Source: Desulfobacterales bacterium (GTDB taxonomy: Bacteria; Desulfobacterota; Desulfobacteria; Desulfobacterales; JAQWFD01). From it: DNA of 64,000 nucleotides. Of the stretch, positions 16,473 to 24,880 are shown in pieces; positions within the stretch are counted from its first letter, which is position 1, and each line of letters opens with the position of its first letter. The stretch lies in contig JAQWFD010000003.1 of the NCBI GenBank assembly GCA_028704555.1, positions 74,687 through 138,686 on the forward strand. The letters run 5' to 3'. The notes under the pieces were generated by a model that worked only from the letters and a program-made list of their open reading frames with translations, made no database searches and was not told the origin of the DNA. The position numbers and the translations under genes were made by a program.

Positions 16473-17843
16473 ATGATAATGATGATTTCCAAAAATGATC
16501 ATAACCCGTTGAATCCTGAAAAGTCTCATCGAACGTGTATCCTGATTATTCTGGATGGTCTGGGGGATAGGGCGTATGAACAGCTTGGAGGCAAAACGCC
16601 TCTTCAGGCGGCGTACACACCGGTGCTCGACAGTCTTTGCGAAAAAGGTTCATCAGGGCTGTATCATGCTTCGATGCCGGGGCAGGCCCTTCCCAGTGAA
16701 CACGCCCATTTTATGATTTTCGGCTATGATATGTCTCAGTTTCCCGGTCGTGGCGTTTTTGAAGCGCTTGGCGCCGGCATCGAACTTGAATCATCGGATG
16801 TGGCGGTCCTGGCCCATTTTGCGAGTGTGGAAATGGCCGGTAACTGTCTGGTGCTGAAAAACAGAAAACCCCGGGCATCTGAAAAAGAAATTGATGCGCT
16901 GATTCGAGAGGTCGGATTCTATGAAACGGGCGGGGTGAAGATTCGTTTTTATCCTACCGGTGGCATCCGAGGCATTCTCCGCCTGGAAGGAAATGTGTCG
17001 CCCTTTATCACGGATACGGATCCGATTTTGGAAGAAAAGTTACTGCCGGAACTTCTTCCGTGGGCTGAATATGAACAGGATTCAGATGCACTCAATACGG
17101 CAGTCAGTCTGAAAAGCTATCTTGTACAGACCTATGAGTGCCTTAACCGGCATCCAGTCAATATCCGCAGAAAAAATCTCGGACTCGATCTTCTTAATGC
17201 GCTGGTGACGCAACGGGCGGGTCAATGCAGGCCGGTAACGCCTTTTGACCAAAAATACGGCCTTGCGGGCCTGTCCATCGCTTCCGGAATTGTCTATCAT
17301 GGGCTGAGCCGCTATATCGGGATGGATTGTATAAAGGTTTCAGATTCCGGTGATGCTGGAAAGGATCTTGCCCGGCGGCTATGCATTGCACAAAAAGTGT
17401 CAGACCGGTATGACTTTATACATGTACATACCAAAACGCCGGATGAAGCAGCGCATAAAAAAGATCCGGAAGCAAAAAGACGGGTAATCGAATCGCTGGA
17501 TCGGGGAATTGGTGAAGCCATTGGCCCGTTGCTTAATAATCCGGATGTTTTACTGATCATCACATCGGATCATTCAACGCCGAGCTCCGGGCCGCTGATT
17601 CATTCGGGAGAACCTTCACCGCTGATGTTTTTCGGTACCGGCGTCCGGCGGGACCGGGTGAAATGCTTTGATGAAATCAGCGTGGCCGGCGGTGCATTGG
17701 GAACCCTGCGGGGCCGTGAACTGATGTATATGGTGTTAAATTATCTCGATTATTCAAAACTGTGCGGGTTAATGGATACCCCTGAAAATCAGCCTTACTG
17801 GCCCGGAAATTATCAGCCGCTTCGAATTGATTTACAGTCGTGA
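16473..17843 (+). CDS. apgM: 2,3-bisphosphoglycerate-independent phosphoglycerate mutase, ApgM type
   Basis: About 456 residues. The start is one of the closely spaced ATGs at 16473-16482; the open frame further upstream overlaps the divergent PHP gene and is not family-like. Alkaline-phosphatase-fold metal motifs are LIILDGLGDRAYE (N-terminal Asp), the catalytic serine in ALPSEHAHFMIFGYD, DFIHVHTKTPDEAAHKKDP, and ITSDHSTPSS near the C-terminus. It interconverts 3- and 2-phosphoglycerate using two metal ions. It is longer than typical archaeal ApgM because of insertions before the cap domain. The stop codon lies inside a GTCGTGAGTC-type word repeat. Confidence 0.88.
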   Translation: MIMMISKNDHNPLNPEKSHRTCILIILDGLGDRAYEQLGGKTPLQAAYTPVLDSLCEKGSSGLYHASMPGQALPSEHAHFMIFGYDMSQFPGRGVFEALGAGIELESSDVAVLAHFASVEMAGNCLVLKNRKPRASEKEIDALIREVGFYETGGVKIRFYPTGGIRGILRLEGNVSPFITDTDPILEEKLLPELLPWAEYEQDSDALNTAVSLKSYLVQTYECLNRHPVNIRRKNLGLDLLNALVTQRAGQCRPVTPFDQKYGLAGLSIASGIVYHGLSRYIGMDCIKVSDSGDAGKDLARRLCIAQKVSDRYDFIHVHTKTPDEAAHKKDPEAKRRVIESLDRGIGEAIGPLLNNPDVLLIITSDHSTPSSGPLIHSGEPSPLMFFGTGVRRDRVKCFDEISVAGGALGTLRGRELMYMVLNYLDYSKLCGLMDTPENQPYWPGNYQPLRIDLQS

Positions 17844-17862
17844 GTCGAGAGTCGTGAGTTGT
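17836..17862 (+). repeat. GTCGTGAGTC word repeat overlapping a stop codon
   Basis: Imperfect copies of AGTCGTGAGTCGAG begin within the apgM TGA (17841-17843). The same word forms the array at 19353-19412. Confidence 0.55.
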
Positions 17863-18010
17863 GGGCCAACAGTCAACGATGATCCGTTGTGAGCCATTCG
17901 GGGTATTACCAGCACCTGACCACGAGTTTGCTGCCCTTCAACGTCCATGCGGCGCGTTCGGGAAGCAGTGTTGCTGCGAAGCCCTCCAACATAATTGATA
18001 AAGTTCAACT

Positions 18011-18589
18011 ATGAATCCAACCGACTGCATCTATGAAACCGGGGTGATCCATGGGCGGTTTCAGGTCCTTCACAATGACCATGTCGCCTACCTGATGGCC
18101 GGCAAACGGCTCTGTCATCATCTGGTCGTCGGAATTACCAATCCGGACCCGGTGATGACCCGGATGGAATCCGTGGATCCCTACCGAAGCAGCGTGTTGT
18201 CCAATCCGCTATCCTATTATGAACGGTGTGTCATGGTCCAATCCGTGCTTCGAGAAATCGGAATTTCACCGGAGCAGTTTTCTGTCGTACCGTTTCCGGT
18301 TAACTTTCCTGACCGCTATCAATATTATGTGCCGATGGATGCTGTTTTTTTCCTCAGTATCTATGATGACTGGGGCAGGCGGAAACTGGCTTATTTCAAC
18401 TCCCTCGGACTGAAAACCCATATCCTGAGGCAGGTTGCCCCGGAGGAAAAGGGGCTCAGTGCAAAAGGCATCCGATCCCGGATGATGACCGGAACTCCCT
18501 GGGAACACCTGGTTCCGAAAAGCGTATCCGTCCTGATGAAAGCATGGGATATTCCCGGCAGACTTCGACGGCTGGCAGCCGATAGCTGA
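18011..18589 (+). CDS. Divergent nicotinamide-nucleotide adenylyltransferase-like protein
   Basis: 192 residues. The N-terminal nucleotidylyltransferase motif reads GRFQVLHNDHVAYL, similar to the archaeal NMN adenylyltransferase GRFQP.H.GH but with Asp in place of the HxGH glycine. The C-terminal SAKGIRSRMM corresponds to the ISxTxxR/ISGTEIR motif. The core strand LVVGITNPDP is conserved in position. It probably transfers AMP/CMP to a nucleotide or sugar phosphate, and NAD synthesis is one possibility. The altered HxGH loop makes activity uncertain. It is downstream of apgM on the same strand, with a 167-bp gap holding word repeats. Confidence 0.7.
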   Translation: MNPTDCIYETGVIHGRFQVLHNDHVAYLMAGKRLCHHLVVGITNPDPVMTRMESVDPYRSSVLSNPLSYYERCVMVQSVLREIGISPEQFSVVPFPVNFPDRYQYYVPMDAVFFLSIYDDWGRRKLAYFNSLGLKTHILRQVAPEEKGLSAKGIRSRMMTGTPWEHLVPKSVSVLMKAWDIPGRLRRLAADS

Positions 18590-18727
18590 GATGATGTGAT
18601 GGGGGTGAATTTGTTATAATTGATGGTTATGGCTCCGCCTTTGCCCATCCTGCATGCTGAACCCTGGCCTTTGTCGGAGTGACACAATGAGTTATCTGAT
18701 TTTCCTTAAGTTAATGAAAACGATTTT

Positions 18728-18762
18728 CCCTTAACCCTTAACCCTTAACCCTTAACCCTTAG
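18728..18762. repeat. Five tandem CCCTTAA heptamers
   Basis: Five consecutive copies of CCCTTAA end at the TAA stop of the minus-strand BON gene. Related short runs occur near 1070 and 36310. Confidence 0.85.
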
Positions 18763-19332
18763 TTATTTTATCACAATATTATCGATAACATTCACGACCC
18801 CGGACGTATTTCTGGCGATGGCGATGATGAGGCTTTTCTGTTTTTCCGAGTGAACGATGCCCGACAGCGTGACGATGCCCCGGTTTACATCCACATCGAT
18901 ATTCAGTGAGTGTATGCCGGGTTCCTTGATCAGTTTGCCTTTGATTTTACTGCCGATCCATTTGTCATCAATGCCTTGTCCGAATGTTTTCGAGCCGATC
19001 TGAAGATCGTTTTTGACCCGTTTCACCCCGGGAACCTTACGGGCGATGTCGGCTGCCCTGCCGGCTTCCGCCCCTGTTTCAACCACGCCGGTTAATATGA
19101 CCGTTGAATCGATCGTATCCACATCAATTTTGCGGGCTTTGACAACCGGATCATCGATGAGCTTTGCCTTCACTTTTCCCGTAATGGTTTTATCATCCAG
19201 AAAGCGGCCGGCCGTTCTTTCATCGGTAGCCACTTTGTAGGCACCTGTGGCACCGCCGGCCATAATGGCCGGAGCACACCCGGTGACCGCGATTAACAGA
19301 AAACATCCGAGTACGAATATCAGTTTTTTCAT
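18763..19332 (-). CDS. Lipoprotein with two BON domains (OsmY/DolP-like)
   Basis: 189 residues. A type II signal peptide with lipobox VTGC (Cys19) is followed by a glycine-rich spacer and two BON domains: about 48-110 (ITGKVKAKLIDDPVVKARK, VILTGVVET, RKVPGVKRVKNDL) and about 124-187 (IGSKIKGKLIKEPGI, VTLSGIVHS). BON proteins bind phospholipid or stabilise the envelope under stress. Start supported by AAGGAG 6 bases upstream. The lipobox lacks Asp at +2 (Cys-Ala-Pro), so outer-membrane sorting is expected. Confidence 0.9.
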   Translation of the reverse strand: MKKLIFVLGCFLLIAVTGCAPAIMAGGATGAYKVATDERTAGRFLDDKTITGKVKAKLIDDPVVKARKIDVDTIDSTVILTGVVETGAEAGRAADIARKVPGVKRVKNDLQIGSKTFGQGIDDKWIGSKIKGKLIKEPGIHSLNIDVDVNRGIVTLSGIVHSEKQKSLIIAIARNTSGVVNVIDNIVIK

Positions 19333-19352
19333 GAGTTCTCCTTAATAAAAAT

Positions 19353-19412
19353 AGTCGTGAGTCGTGAGTCTAAAAGCAAGAGTCGTGAGTCGTGAGTCGA
19401 AAGTCGTGAGTC
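19353..19412 (+). repeat. GTCGTGAGTC tandem word array
   Basis: Six or more imperfect copies of AGTCGTGAGTC, interrupted by TAAAAGCAAG. It lies between the BON gene start and the next minus-strand gene's stop, so it may separate or link their transcripts. Confidence 0.75.
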
Positions 19413-19428
19413 CTCTGACCTTTGTGCC

Positions 19429-19830
19429 TCAGTCCTGTTTTTGTAAATAGTTTCTGATACTGTCTGCCCGTTTGATGGCATGATCCACCTGTTTGATATT
19501 TGCCAGTGCCATGAGCGCTTTTGATGCCTCAAGGGGCGATTCGTTATTGCCGTTCAGGTACAGTTTGTACTTGTATGGCAGTGATTCGTTATAGCAGGTG
19601 CTCAACTGTGCTGCATATTGCCTCAATTTGCGGGAAATGTTTTTGAGCCGTTGTTTGTCCGGTCCGGTGAATGTTTCAACATTCAGGCTATCATAAAATG
19701 AGAGCGTTTGCACAATTCCCTGTTTGATTTTTCTGTACCGGAAGATGGGCATCAGCCAGTACCGCACGATGAAATACCCGGATGCACCCAGTATAAAACT
19801 GGCTCCGGCGCCAATGTAGATGGAATTCAT
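19429..19830 (-). CDS. Membrane-anchored hypothetical protein, 133 aa
   Basis: One N-terminal helix (about 3-27, IYIGAGASFILGASGYFIVRYW) with a helical, charged cytoplasmic domain (KQGIVQTLSFYDSLN, RLKNISRKLRQYAAQL). No family recognised. The ribosome site is modest (GAAAGAAAGA upstream). It is followed by the word-repeat array and the BON lipoprotein on the same strand. Confidence 0.6.
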   Translation of the reverse strand: MNSIYIGAGASFILGASGYFIVRYWLMPIFRYRKIKQGIVQTLSFYDSLNVETFTGPDKQRLKNISRKLRQYAAQLSTCYNESLPYKYKLYLNGNNESPLEASKALMALANIKQVDHAIKRADSIRNYLQKQD

Positions 19831-20131
19831 AAAATCTTTCTTTCCGGTTAAATGGGGTTCAGCACGCGGGCTTTTGCTTTCAGATTAAGGGCCTCACAAT
19901 GCCAGAGTTAAAGCTTTCAGAGAGATAAATGTCAAGAGAGAATCATGCAGGGATAATATAAAACAGGAGGGGAAACGGCAGGCTCCGGGTGAGCCTGCCG
20001 TTCAAAAAAGCGGAAAATGCCCCGATGGTCATAATACGGATGAAAATGACCGGGCGCGGAGGCGTCAGGTTTCATGGCAGCGGTGACCTTTTATTCGCCA
20101 GCCGTCAGCTCCCGGCTGTTTCCGGATTCTG

Positions 20132-21400
20132 CTAAAACCGCCACGCCAGCCCGAAATCGATCCCGTCCTCACTCAGTGAGGATTCCAGCGTGACAGGGGC
20201 TCCGGTCAGATCCGTTCCGGTTTCGGAAACGGTTTCTTCAAATGCATGCATGTAGCCCAGATGGAGTGAAAAACTGGGGGTAACTTCATAACCGACGCCG
20301 AGTGTGAGGTGCTGCTCGACTACTGCCGGAAAGCCCAGAATTCTGAATGTTTCATAATAATAAGTAGGCAGGGTTTTTCCTTGTATGGTTGTGGTGCTGG
20401 TACCAATTCCATTAAATCCGTTGTGCTCATTGACCGGATTTTTACCGTAATTATATCCGATTCTCAAAAAGAGGTTGTCGACGGCTTCATATTGAGCGCC
20501 GATGGAAAATACCCATTGGTCATCCCAGTCAAATTCCTTGTATCCGTCTGCATCTGACCAGTTCAGCCATTTAATATCACCTTCCACGAGCACCCGGTTG
20601 CTCAGGAAATCATATGCCGCACCGATACCCAGCTGCTGGGGAGATTCCAGATCCAGATCATCCGCTATGCCGTCACCGTTAAAGTCATTGACCATCTCGT
20701 GACTGACCTGCTGGGGTGTAATATAGTTCAAACCCAATGACAGATTGTCGACGGGTTTGTAAATCAGGCCGGCCTGACCCCCGAAGCCGTAGTTGAATGA
20801 GGAGCCGGATCTCAGATCGAGACTGGCATAATCCACATGAAGGGCCAGTCCAAAGGACAGCCTGTCCGTATACTGATAGGCGATGGCCGGGGCAAATTTC
20901 ATGATTTGCAGCTGGGTAAATTCTCCGGATACGAGGGGAAAACCCCCATACGGTGCGTAGGTGCTTTGATCCAGATCCGTATTTCTGTAATCAACGCCAA
21001 GCCCCGTCACGCCATAGGCGGACAGGCCAAACCGCCACTTTTGTGGATCCGCGCTGATGGGGACCGATAATCCGAAGGCGGGGATGGCATACACCTTATT
21101 GTCGCTGTCAGCGGATATGGTGGTTCCGCCCCGGGTAATTTTTGTATCGGTTTTCGGCATGAAAAACGTGCCTGCAAAATTGAATTCGGACACCCGGCAG
21201 TAGGGCCCGAAGCACATGGCAGCCGGATTGGCGAAGACCGCGCTGATGGCGTCCAGCGGATAGGCGATGCCCACGCCGCCCATGGACCGGGAGATCGGAC
21301 CCACGCCGATCAGGTTGTCTCCATTGGTGGCAAGAACAGATGGGGAAAACATCAAAAGGATAATCGTCATGAGTGCAAATCGTCTGATAACGTTTTTCAT
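20132..21400 (-). CDS. OmpP1/FadL-family outer-membrane transporter
   Basis: 422 residues. Signal peptide to about residue 24 (SVLA/TNGD). The FadL hatch signature follows: NLIGVGPISRSMGGVGIAYP then AISAVFANPAAM. Repeated amphipathic strands and a C-terminal FGLAWRF beta-signal complete a 14-strand barrel. FadL proteins import long-chain fatty acids or other hydrophobic compounds. The Shine-Dalgarno AAGGAGGAAG is excellent. An acyl-CoA ligase at 60087 could act on the same substrates but is far away. The redox pair upstream on the same strand is separated by about 270 bp including repeat B. Confidence 0.9.
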   Translation of the reverse strand: MKNVIRRFALMTIILLMFSPSVLATNGDNLIGVGPISRSMGGVGIAYPLDAISAVFANPAAMCFGPYCRVSEFNFAGTFFMPKTDTKITRGGTTISADSDNKVYAIPAFGLSVPISADPQKWRFGLSAYGVTGLGVDYRNTDLDQSTYAPYGGFPLVSGEFTQLQIMKFAPAIAYQYTDRLSFGLALHVDYASLDLRSGSSFNYGFGGQAGLIYKPVDNLSLGLNYITPQQVSHEMVNDFNGDGIADDLDLESPQQLGIGAAYDFLSNRVLVEGDIKWLNWSDADGYKEFDWDDQWVFSIGAQYEAVDNLFLRIGYNYGKNPVNEHNGFNGIGTSTTTIQGKTLPTYYYETFRILGFPAVVEQHLTLGVGYEVTPSFSLHLGYMHAFEETVSETGTDLTGAPVTLESSLSEDGIDFGLAWRF

Positions 21401-21593
21401 GGTTTCTTCCTCCTTTGAAGTTATGGACAGATAAATTATGTTTGTTTCAGTTGCACCGCAATCGAACTGTCAGAAATTTATCCGCAGAAATAATGAAATC
21501 GGAGAGCATCCCGGGTTTCCAGTGTCTGGAACCAGGGGCGAATAAAAGATCAGTTAAAAACGTAAATAGTGGTCTATAAGATAAAAGTCTTCT

Positions 21594-21668
21594 GTTTCTT
21601 AGCTTTTGCCTCAAACGAAGTGGTCCTCAAGCGATAGCGGTCTTTAAGCCGCGCGTTAGCGCGTTATG
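21594..21668. repeat. 75-bp repeat B, copy 2
   Basis: It aligns along its length to 13378-13452, including the identical GTGGTCCTCAAGCGATAGCG. A CGCGCGTTAGCGCG palindrome sits at the gene-side end. It ends 1 bp before the TAA of the DsrK-like gene. Confidence 0.75.
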
Positions 21669-21669
21669 T

Positions 21670-22926
21670 TTACTCCCGCACCAGTGCATCTGCAATCATT
21701 GAGGAGAGGAATTTAACCTCGACGCCCAGTTTGTAATGATCATTGAGATTGCTCAATTGCGTGTGGCAGTTTTCACAGGCCGTTGCAAGGATTGTTGCGC
21801 CAGATTTTCTGATCTGCTCGGCCTTGACCTTTGAAGATTTCATTCTGAAATCAAGGGTTTCTTCCCCAAGAGAGACCAGACCGCCCCCGCCGCCGCAGCA
21901 GAAATTGTAAGCGGGTTCAGGAGACATCTCTACATACTTGTCTGTCAAATGTTTCAGGATGTAGCGGGGTTCATCGATCACGCCAGCGTTTCTGGCAATC
22001 TGGCACGGATCATGATAGGTAACCGTGCCGGTGACCGTTGATTTGTCCAATTTGATTCTGCCGTCCTGGATGTACCGGGCGTGTTCCTCGGTGAGGGAGA
22101 TTACGTCAAACGGTTGTTTCCCGGACATCTGTTTCATGACCCTGAAGGCGGTTCCGCATTCGCAGATGCAGACCCGTTTGACCTTGAGCTGGATCGCTTC
22201 GTTGATGATCCGATCCAGAATCAGCTTTGTTTTTGTGGGATCTCCGACAAAGGCGCCGAAATTGACGGCTTCGAAGAAGCTCAGGGTCCAGTGGATACCG
22301 GCGGCGTTAAATACGGCAGCGGCCGGTATGATTGAGTGTGCGCCGGCCAGGGCGACATACAGAACATCTGCTCCTTCCACCCCTATCGGGATCGGGGTCT
22401 GGCCGGCTTCGATTTTCCATTTTTTTACCACATCATCTTCAAGCCGTTTGATCCCGGCCATGAATCCGTCCTTAAACAGATCCAGGGACTTGCCTTTTTC
22501 AACGGAGGTGTCGGCTAACAGGGTCAGTATTTCAGGCTCGGCTTTGGCGCCGATCAGCAGCAGCTTGGCGATGGACATGAGCATCTGGGTATCGATTCCA
22601 TGCGGACAGAACATCACGCAGCGGCGGCATCCCGTGCATGAATAGGCTGCTTCGTAGAGTTCTTCCAGAGCCATTTCATCCAGCTCTTTGGATTCTCCCA
22701 GTTTGGGCCAGATTTTTCCCTGGGGTTTAAAATATTTTTTGTATATTCTTCGCACGATCTCTGCCCTGTATGCCGCGATATATTTGATCTGGGGCATGGA
22801 TTCGTGGACATGGCAGGCCGTTGTGCACAGGCCGCAGCGGGAGCAGGTTTCAAGATAAAAGGTCATGGCCTGATTGAGCTTGCTCTTGAAAAGCTTCAGC
22901 AGCTCGTCTCGTGTTTGCTGTTCCAT
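21670..22926 (-). CDS. DsrK/HdrD/TmcB-like iron-sulfur redox protein
   Basis: 418 residues. Two [4Fe-4S] ferredoxin clusters: CSRCGLCTTAC (28-38) and CTGCRRCVMFCPHG (about 97-110). Two CCG-type domains follow: a divergent first one (CICECGTAF with YHDPCQIARNAG) and NFCCGGGGG...ACENCHTQL, which bind the special cubane used for disulfide or trisulfide chemistry in HdrB/D and DsrK. It should take electrons from the adjacent membrane cytochrome and reduce a cytoplasmic thiol/disulfide. Start by GAGG 6 bases upstream; only 2 bp separate it from the DsrM-like gene. Other DsrJOP or TmcAD partners are not in the window, so it is a minimal two-gene module. Confidence 0.88.
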   Translation of the reverse strand: MEQQTRDELLKLFKSKLNQAMTFYLETCSRCGLCTTACHVHESMPQIKYIAAYRAEIVRRIYKKYFKPQGKIWPKLGESKELDEMALEELYEAAYSCTGCRRCVMFCPHGIDTQMLMSIAKLLLIGAKAEPEILTLLADTSVEKGKSLDLFKDGFMAGIKRLEDDVVKKWKIEAGQTPIPIGVEGADVLYVALAGAHSIIPAAAVFNAAGIHWTLSFFEAVNFGAFVGDPTKTKLILDRIINEAIQLKVKRVCICECGTAFRVMKQMSGKQPFDVISLTEEHARYIQDGRIKLDKSTVTGTVTYHDPCQIARNAGVIDEPRYILKHLTDKYVEMSPEPAYNFCCGGGGGLVSLGEETLDFRMKSSKVKAEQIRKSGATILATACENCHTQLSNLNDHYKLGVEVKFLSSMIADALVRE

Positions 22927-22928
22927 AG

Positions 22929-23639
22929 TTAACCTCGTCTTAATTTATTCATGGGAATCGTGAAAAAGGAATGCATGATTTTGCTGAACGGAAAAAACAT
23001 CAGGAACAGATTGGCAAAAAATACATGCAGCACCAGCATGAAGGAATGCCCGGATGCCGTGACTTCATACGGAAGCTCGGGCTTGAACACCAGCAGGCTC
23101 ATCAGGTAGGCGCGATAGTCGGGTACTGTCAGCTCGCCGTATTCATACCATGTTCTGGCCCAATCCATCTGGCTGCCGAACAGCACGGTGAGAAAAAGCA
23201 GAATCAACAGGAAATAATCTTCAAAGACCGATAAATCGCGATTCGGAGAAACGAACCGTCTGAAGAGAAAAAACAGCAGGGCGAAGCAAAGGGCGAGTCC
23301 GACAAATCCTTTTCCGATAAACACGTTGTGCGGGATGATCTGAAATATGGAAAATTTTTTTATCAGTTCCAGATGGCCGATGATCAGCAGCAGCAGCCCG
23401 GCATGAAAGATGATGAGAAATATCCACAGCACGAAATTGTGTCTTCGAACCGTTGGAAAAAGAAAGGCATCATGCAGTGCCCACAACCAGCCGGGTTTTT
23501 TCTCAGGAAAAATATTAAGGGCGATGGGATGCTTCGGCTGTTGATACAGTTTCAGCAGCCTGAATCCAACCCCGAAAATAAAGATGGCAAATGCCACATA
23601 CACCATGGGTACCAGGATGATATAATACAGCGCCTCCAC
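22929..23639 (-). CDS. DsrM/NarI/TmcC-like membrane cytochrome b subunit
   Basis: 236 residues, five to six membrane helices. Histidines placed as heme ligands occur in HNFVLWIFLIIFHAGLLLLI, IGHLELI and ASGHSFMLVLHVFFANLFL, as in the NarI family. A typical N-terminal extension (FPEKKPGWLWALHDAFL) is seen in DsrM/TmcC. It should oxidise menaquinol or exchange electrons with the quinone pool and pass them to the DsrK-like partner translated immediately after it. Upstream lies a full MITE copy. Confidence 0.85.
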   Translation of the reverse strand: MEALYYIILVPMVYVAFAIFIFGVGFRLLKLYQQPKHPIALNIFPEKKPGWLWALHDAFLFPTVRRHNFVLWIFLIIFHAGLLLLIIGHLELIKKFSIFQIIPHNVFIGKGFVGLALCFALLFFLFRRFVSPNRDLSVFEDYFLLILLFLTVLFGSQMDWARTWYEYGELTVPDYRAYLMSLLVFKPELPYEVTASGHSFMLVLHVFFANLFLMFFPFSKIMHSFFTIPMNKLRRG

Positions 23640-23719
23640 GGCAGCCTCCTCGGATAAATTATCCCTTTTGTGAGGTACGCAGTCCTACGCAGGGAAAAAG
23701 TAAAAAGGTTTTTTTATTT

Positions 23720-23859
23720 CGGGCTTGATCATAACTGCGGCCATAACGTCATGAGGACCGTCCCGGCCGTTTCCGGCTTCTCCAGCACGATACGGGGGGA
23801 ACGGCCGGGATTTTGAAACTACACGTAACAGAATATGGCCGAAGTTATGATCAAGCCCC
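23720..23859. repeat. MITE-like element, full copy 1
   Basis: It begins with GGGCTTGATCATAACTGCGG then CCATA, and ends with the reverse complement (one mismatch over 25 bases), giving terminal inverted repeats. A second inner inverted repeat (CCCGGCCGTTT / AACGGCCGGG) brackets a GCTTCTCCAGCACGATAC core, so the whole 138 bp folds into one long hairpin. It is flanked by TTATTT on both sides (23714-23719 and 23860-23865), a plausible target duplication. No coding capacity. Confidence 0.88.
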
Positions 23860-24260
23860 TTATTTTAATGATAAAACACGAAAAATCGAAGAGTTATTAA
23901 CCTGGCAACTGTTTACGCAAAATACTTATTCACGAAGACCTTTATAAAATAAGTCTTTTTTGGAAAAGACATTGGTATATTTGATTGCCGGTTTAATATG
24001 CATATAAAGTTTTTTTATTGAGTTGTGACCTCTTGCGTGAAAATTATATTGGATGGTTTGTCTGGTAATCCGTCATAAAAGGTCACTCGACGGACAAGTC
24101 TTTTGTAACGGCAATTCCATGGAAATTGGGTTGCGGGCACGGCCCGCGTTAGGTTCATCCTGTTAAGGAAAGCAGGATGCATCATAATTGAATGGCATAA
24201 AAATTTCTATTTTTTGATTGATTTTATCCGCAGGGTGCTCGCTGTCCGGATGCCGGTTAC
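23860..24260. other. Intergenic stretch without a supported gene
   Basis: About 400 bp of AT-rich DNA between the MITE and the tusA downstream hairpin. No gene, known motif or second repeat seen. Confidence 0.45.
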
Positions 24261-24307
24261 ACCCGGGTCCCTCTGACGGCTTAAAGCGTCTCGCCAGAGG
24301 GGCTCGG
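24261..24307 (-). terminator. Long hairpin downstream of tusA (possible terminator)
   Basis: Arms CCCGGGTCCCTCTG and CAGAGGGGCTCGGG pair at about 12 of 14 positions around an inner GACGGCTTAAAGCGTC hairpin. It begins about 15 bp after the tusA stop (minus strand). There is no T-run, so it may stabilise mRNA ends rather than terminate. Confidence 0.5.
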
Positions 24308-24321
24308 GCGGAATCCGGTGA

Positions 24322-24564
24322 TCAGACCAGCCGTTTGATAAAAAACTTGGTGACGTCGCCTTCCTGCTCGGTTTTGACGATTTCGTTTCTGCTGGTTCTG
24401 GACCAGGCGGGAAAATCAGACAGGGCGCCCGGGTCTGTCGTATGGACTTCGATGATCTGTCCGACGTTGACTTCCTTGATTCCCTTGCTCACTTTGACAA
24501 TTGGCATCGGGCAGGGCAGCCCCTTTAAATCCAATACTTTATCAGCCTTGATTACTTCACTCAT
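24322..24564 (-). CDS. tusA: TusA-family sulfur carrier protein
   Basis: 80 residues from ATG 24564, chosen because AGGAGA lies 6 bases upstream (an in-frame ATG 30 bases earlier lacks one). The TusA signature is DLKGLPCPMPIVKVSKGI with the active cysteine in CPMP, followed by GQIIEVHTTDPGALSDFPAW. It carries a persulfide sulfur between enzymes. It is isolated between two direct MITE copies. The same-strand neighbours are a DsrE-like gene upstream and the DsrM/DsrK-like pair downstream, so a role in sulfur delivery to that redox module is a reasonable inference. Confidence 0.93.
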   Translation of the reverse strand: MSEVIKADKVLDLKGLPCPMPIVKVSKGIKEVNVGQIIEVHTTDPGALSDFPAWSRTSRNEIVKTEQEGDVTKFFIKRLV

Positions 24565-24737
24565 GTCAGGTCTCCTTGGTTGTTGTTCATCCATTATTGT
24601 CTATTTTTCCTGATTTCTCCGTTATGCTCAGCTTTTAATTCTCAAAAAACCCCATGCTTCCGTTTGGCTAAAATTTTCGTCTTTTTTGAACCCGGGAAAA
24701 TTATTCTTTTTCTGGATGGAAAATAGTTAGAATTTTA

Positions 24738-24875
24738 GGGCTTGATCATAACTGCGGCCATAACGTTGTGAGGACCGTCCCGGCCGTTCCCGGTTTCTTC
24801 AGCACGATACGGGGGGAACGGCCGGGATTTTGAAACTACACGTGAGAGAATATGGCCGCAGTTATGATCAAGCCT
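24738..24875. repeat. MITE-like element, full copy 2
   Basis: Same orientation as copy 1 and nearly identical, with perfect 24-25-bp terminal inverted repeats. It is flanked by the 8-base direct repeat GAATTTTA (24730-24737 and 24876-24883), a clear target-site duplication. The right duplication contains the TAA stop of the dsrE-like gene (24881-24883), so the insertion was placed exactly at the gene end. Confidence 0.9.
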
Positions 24876-24880
24876 GAATT

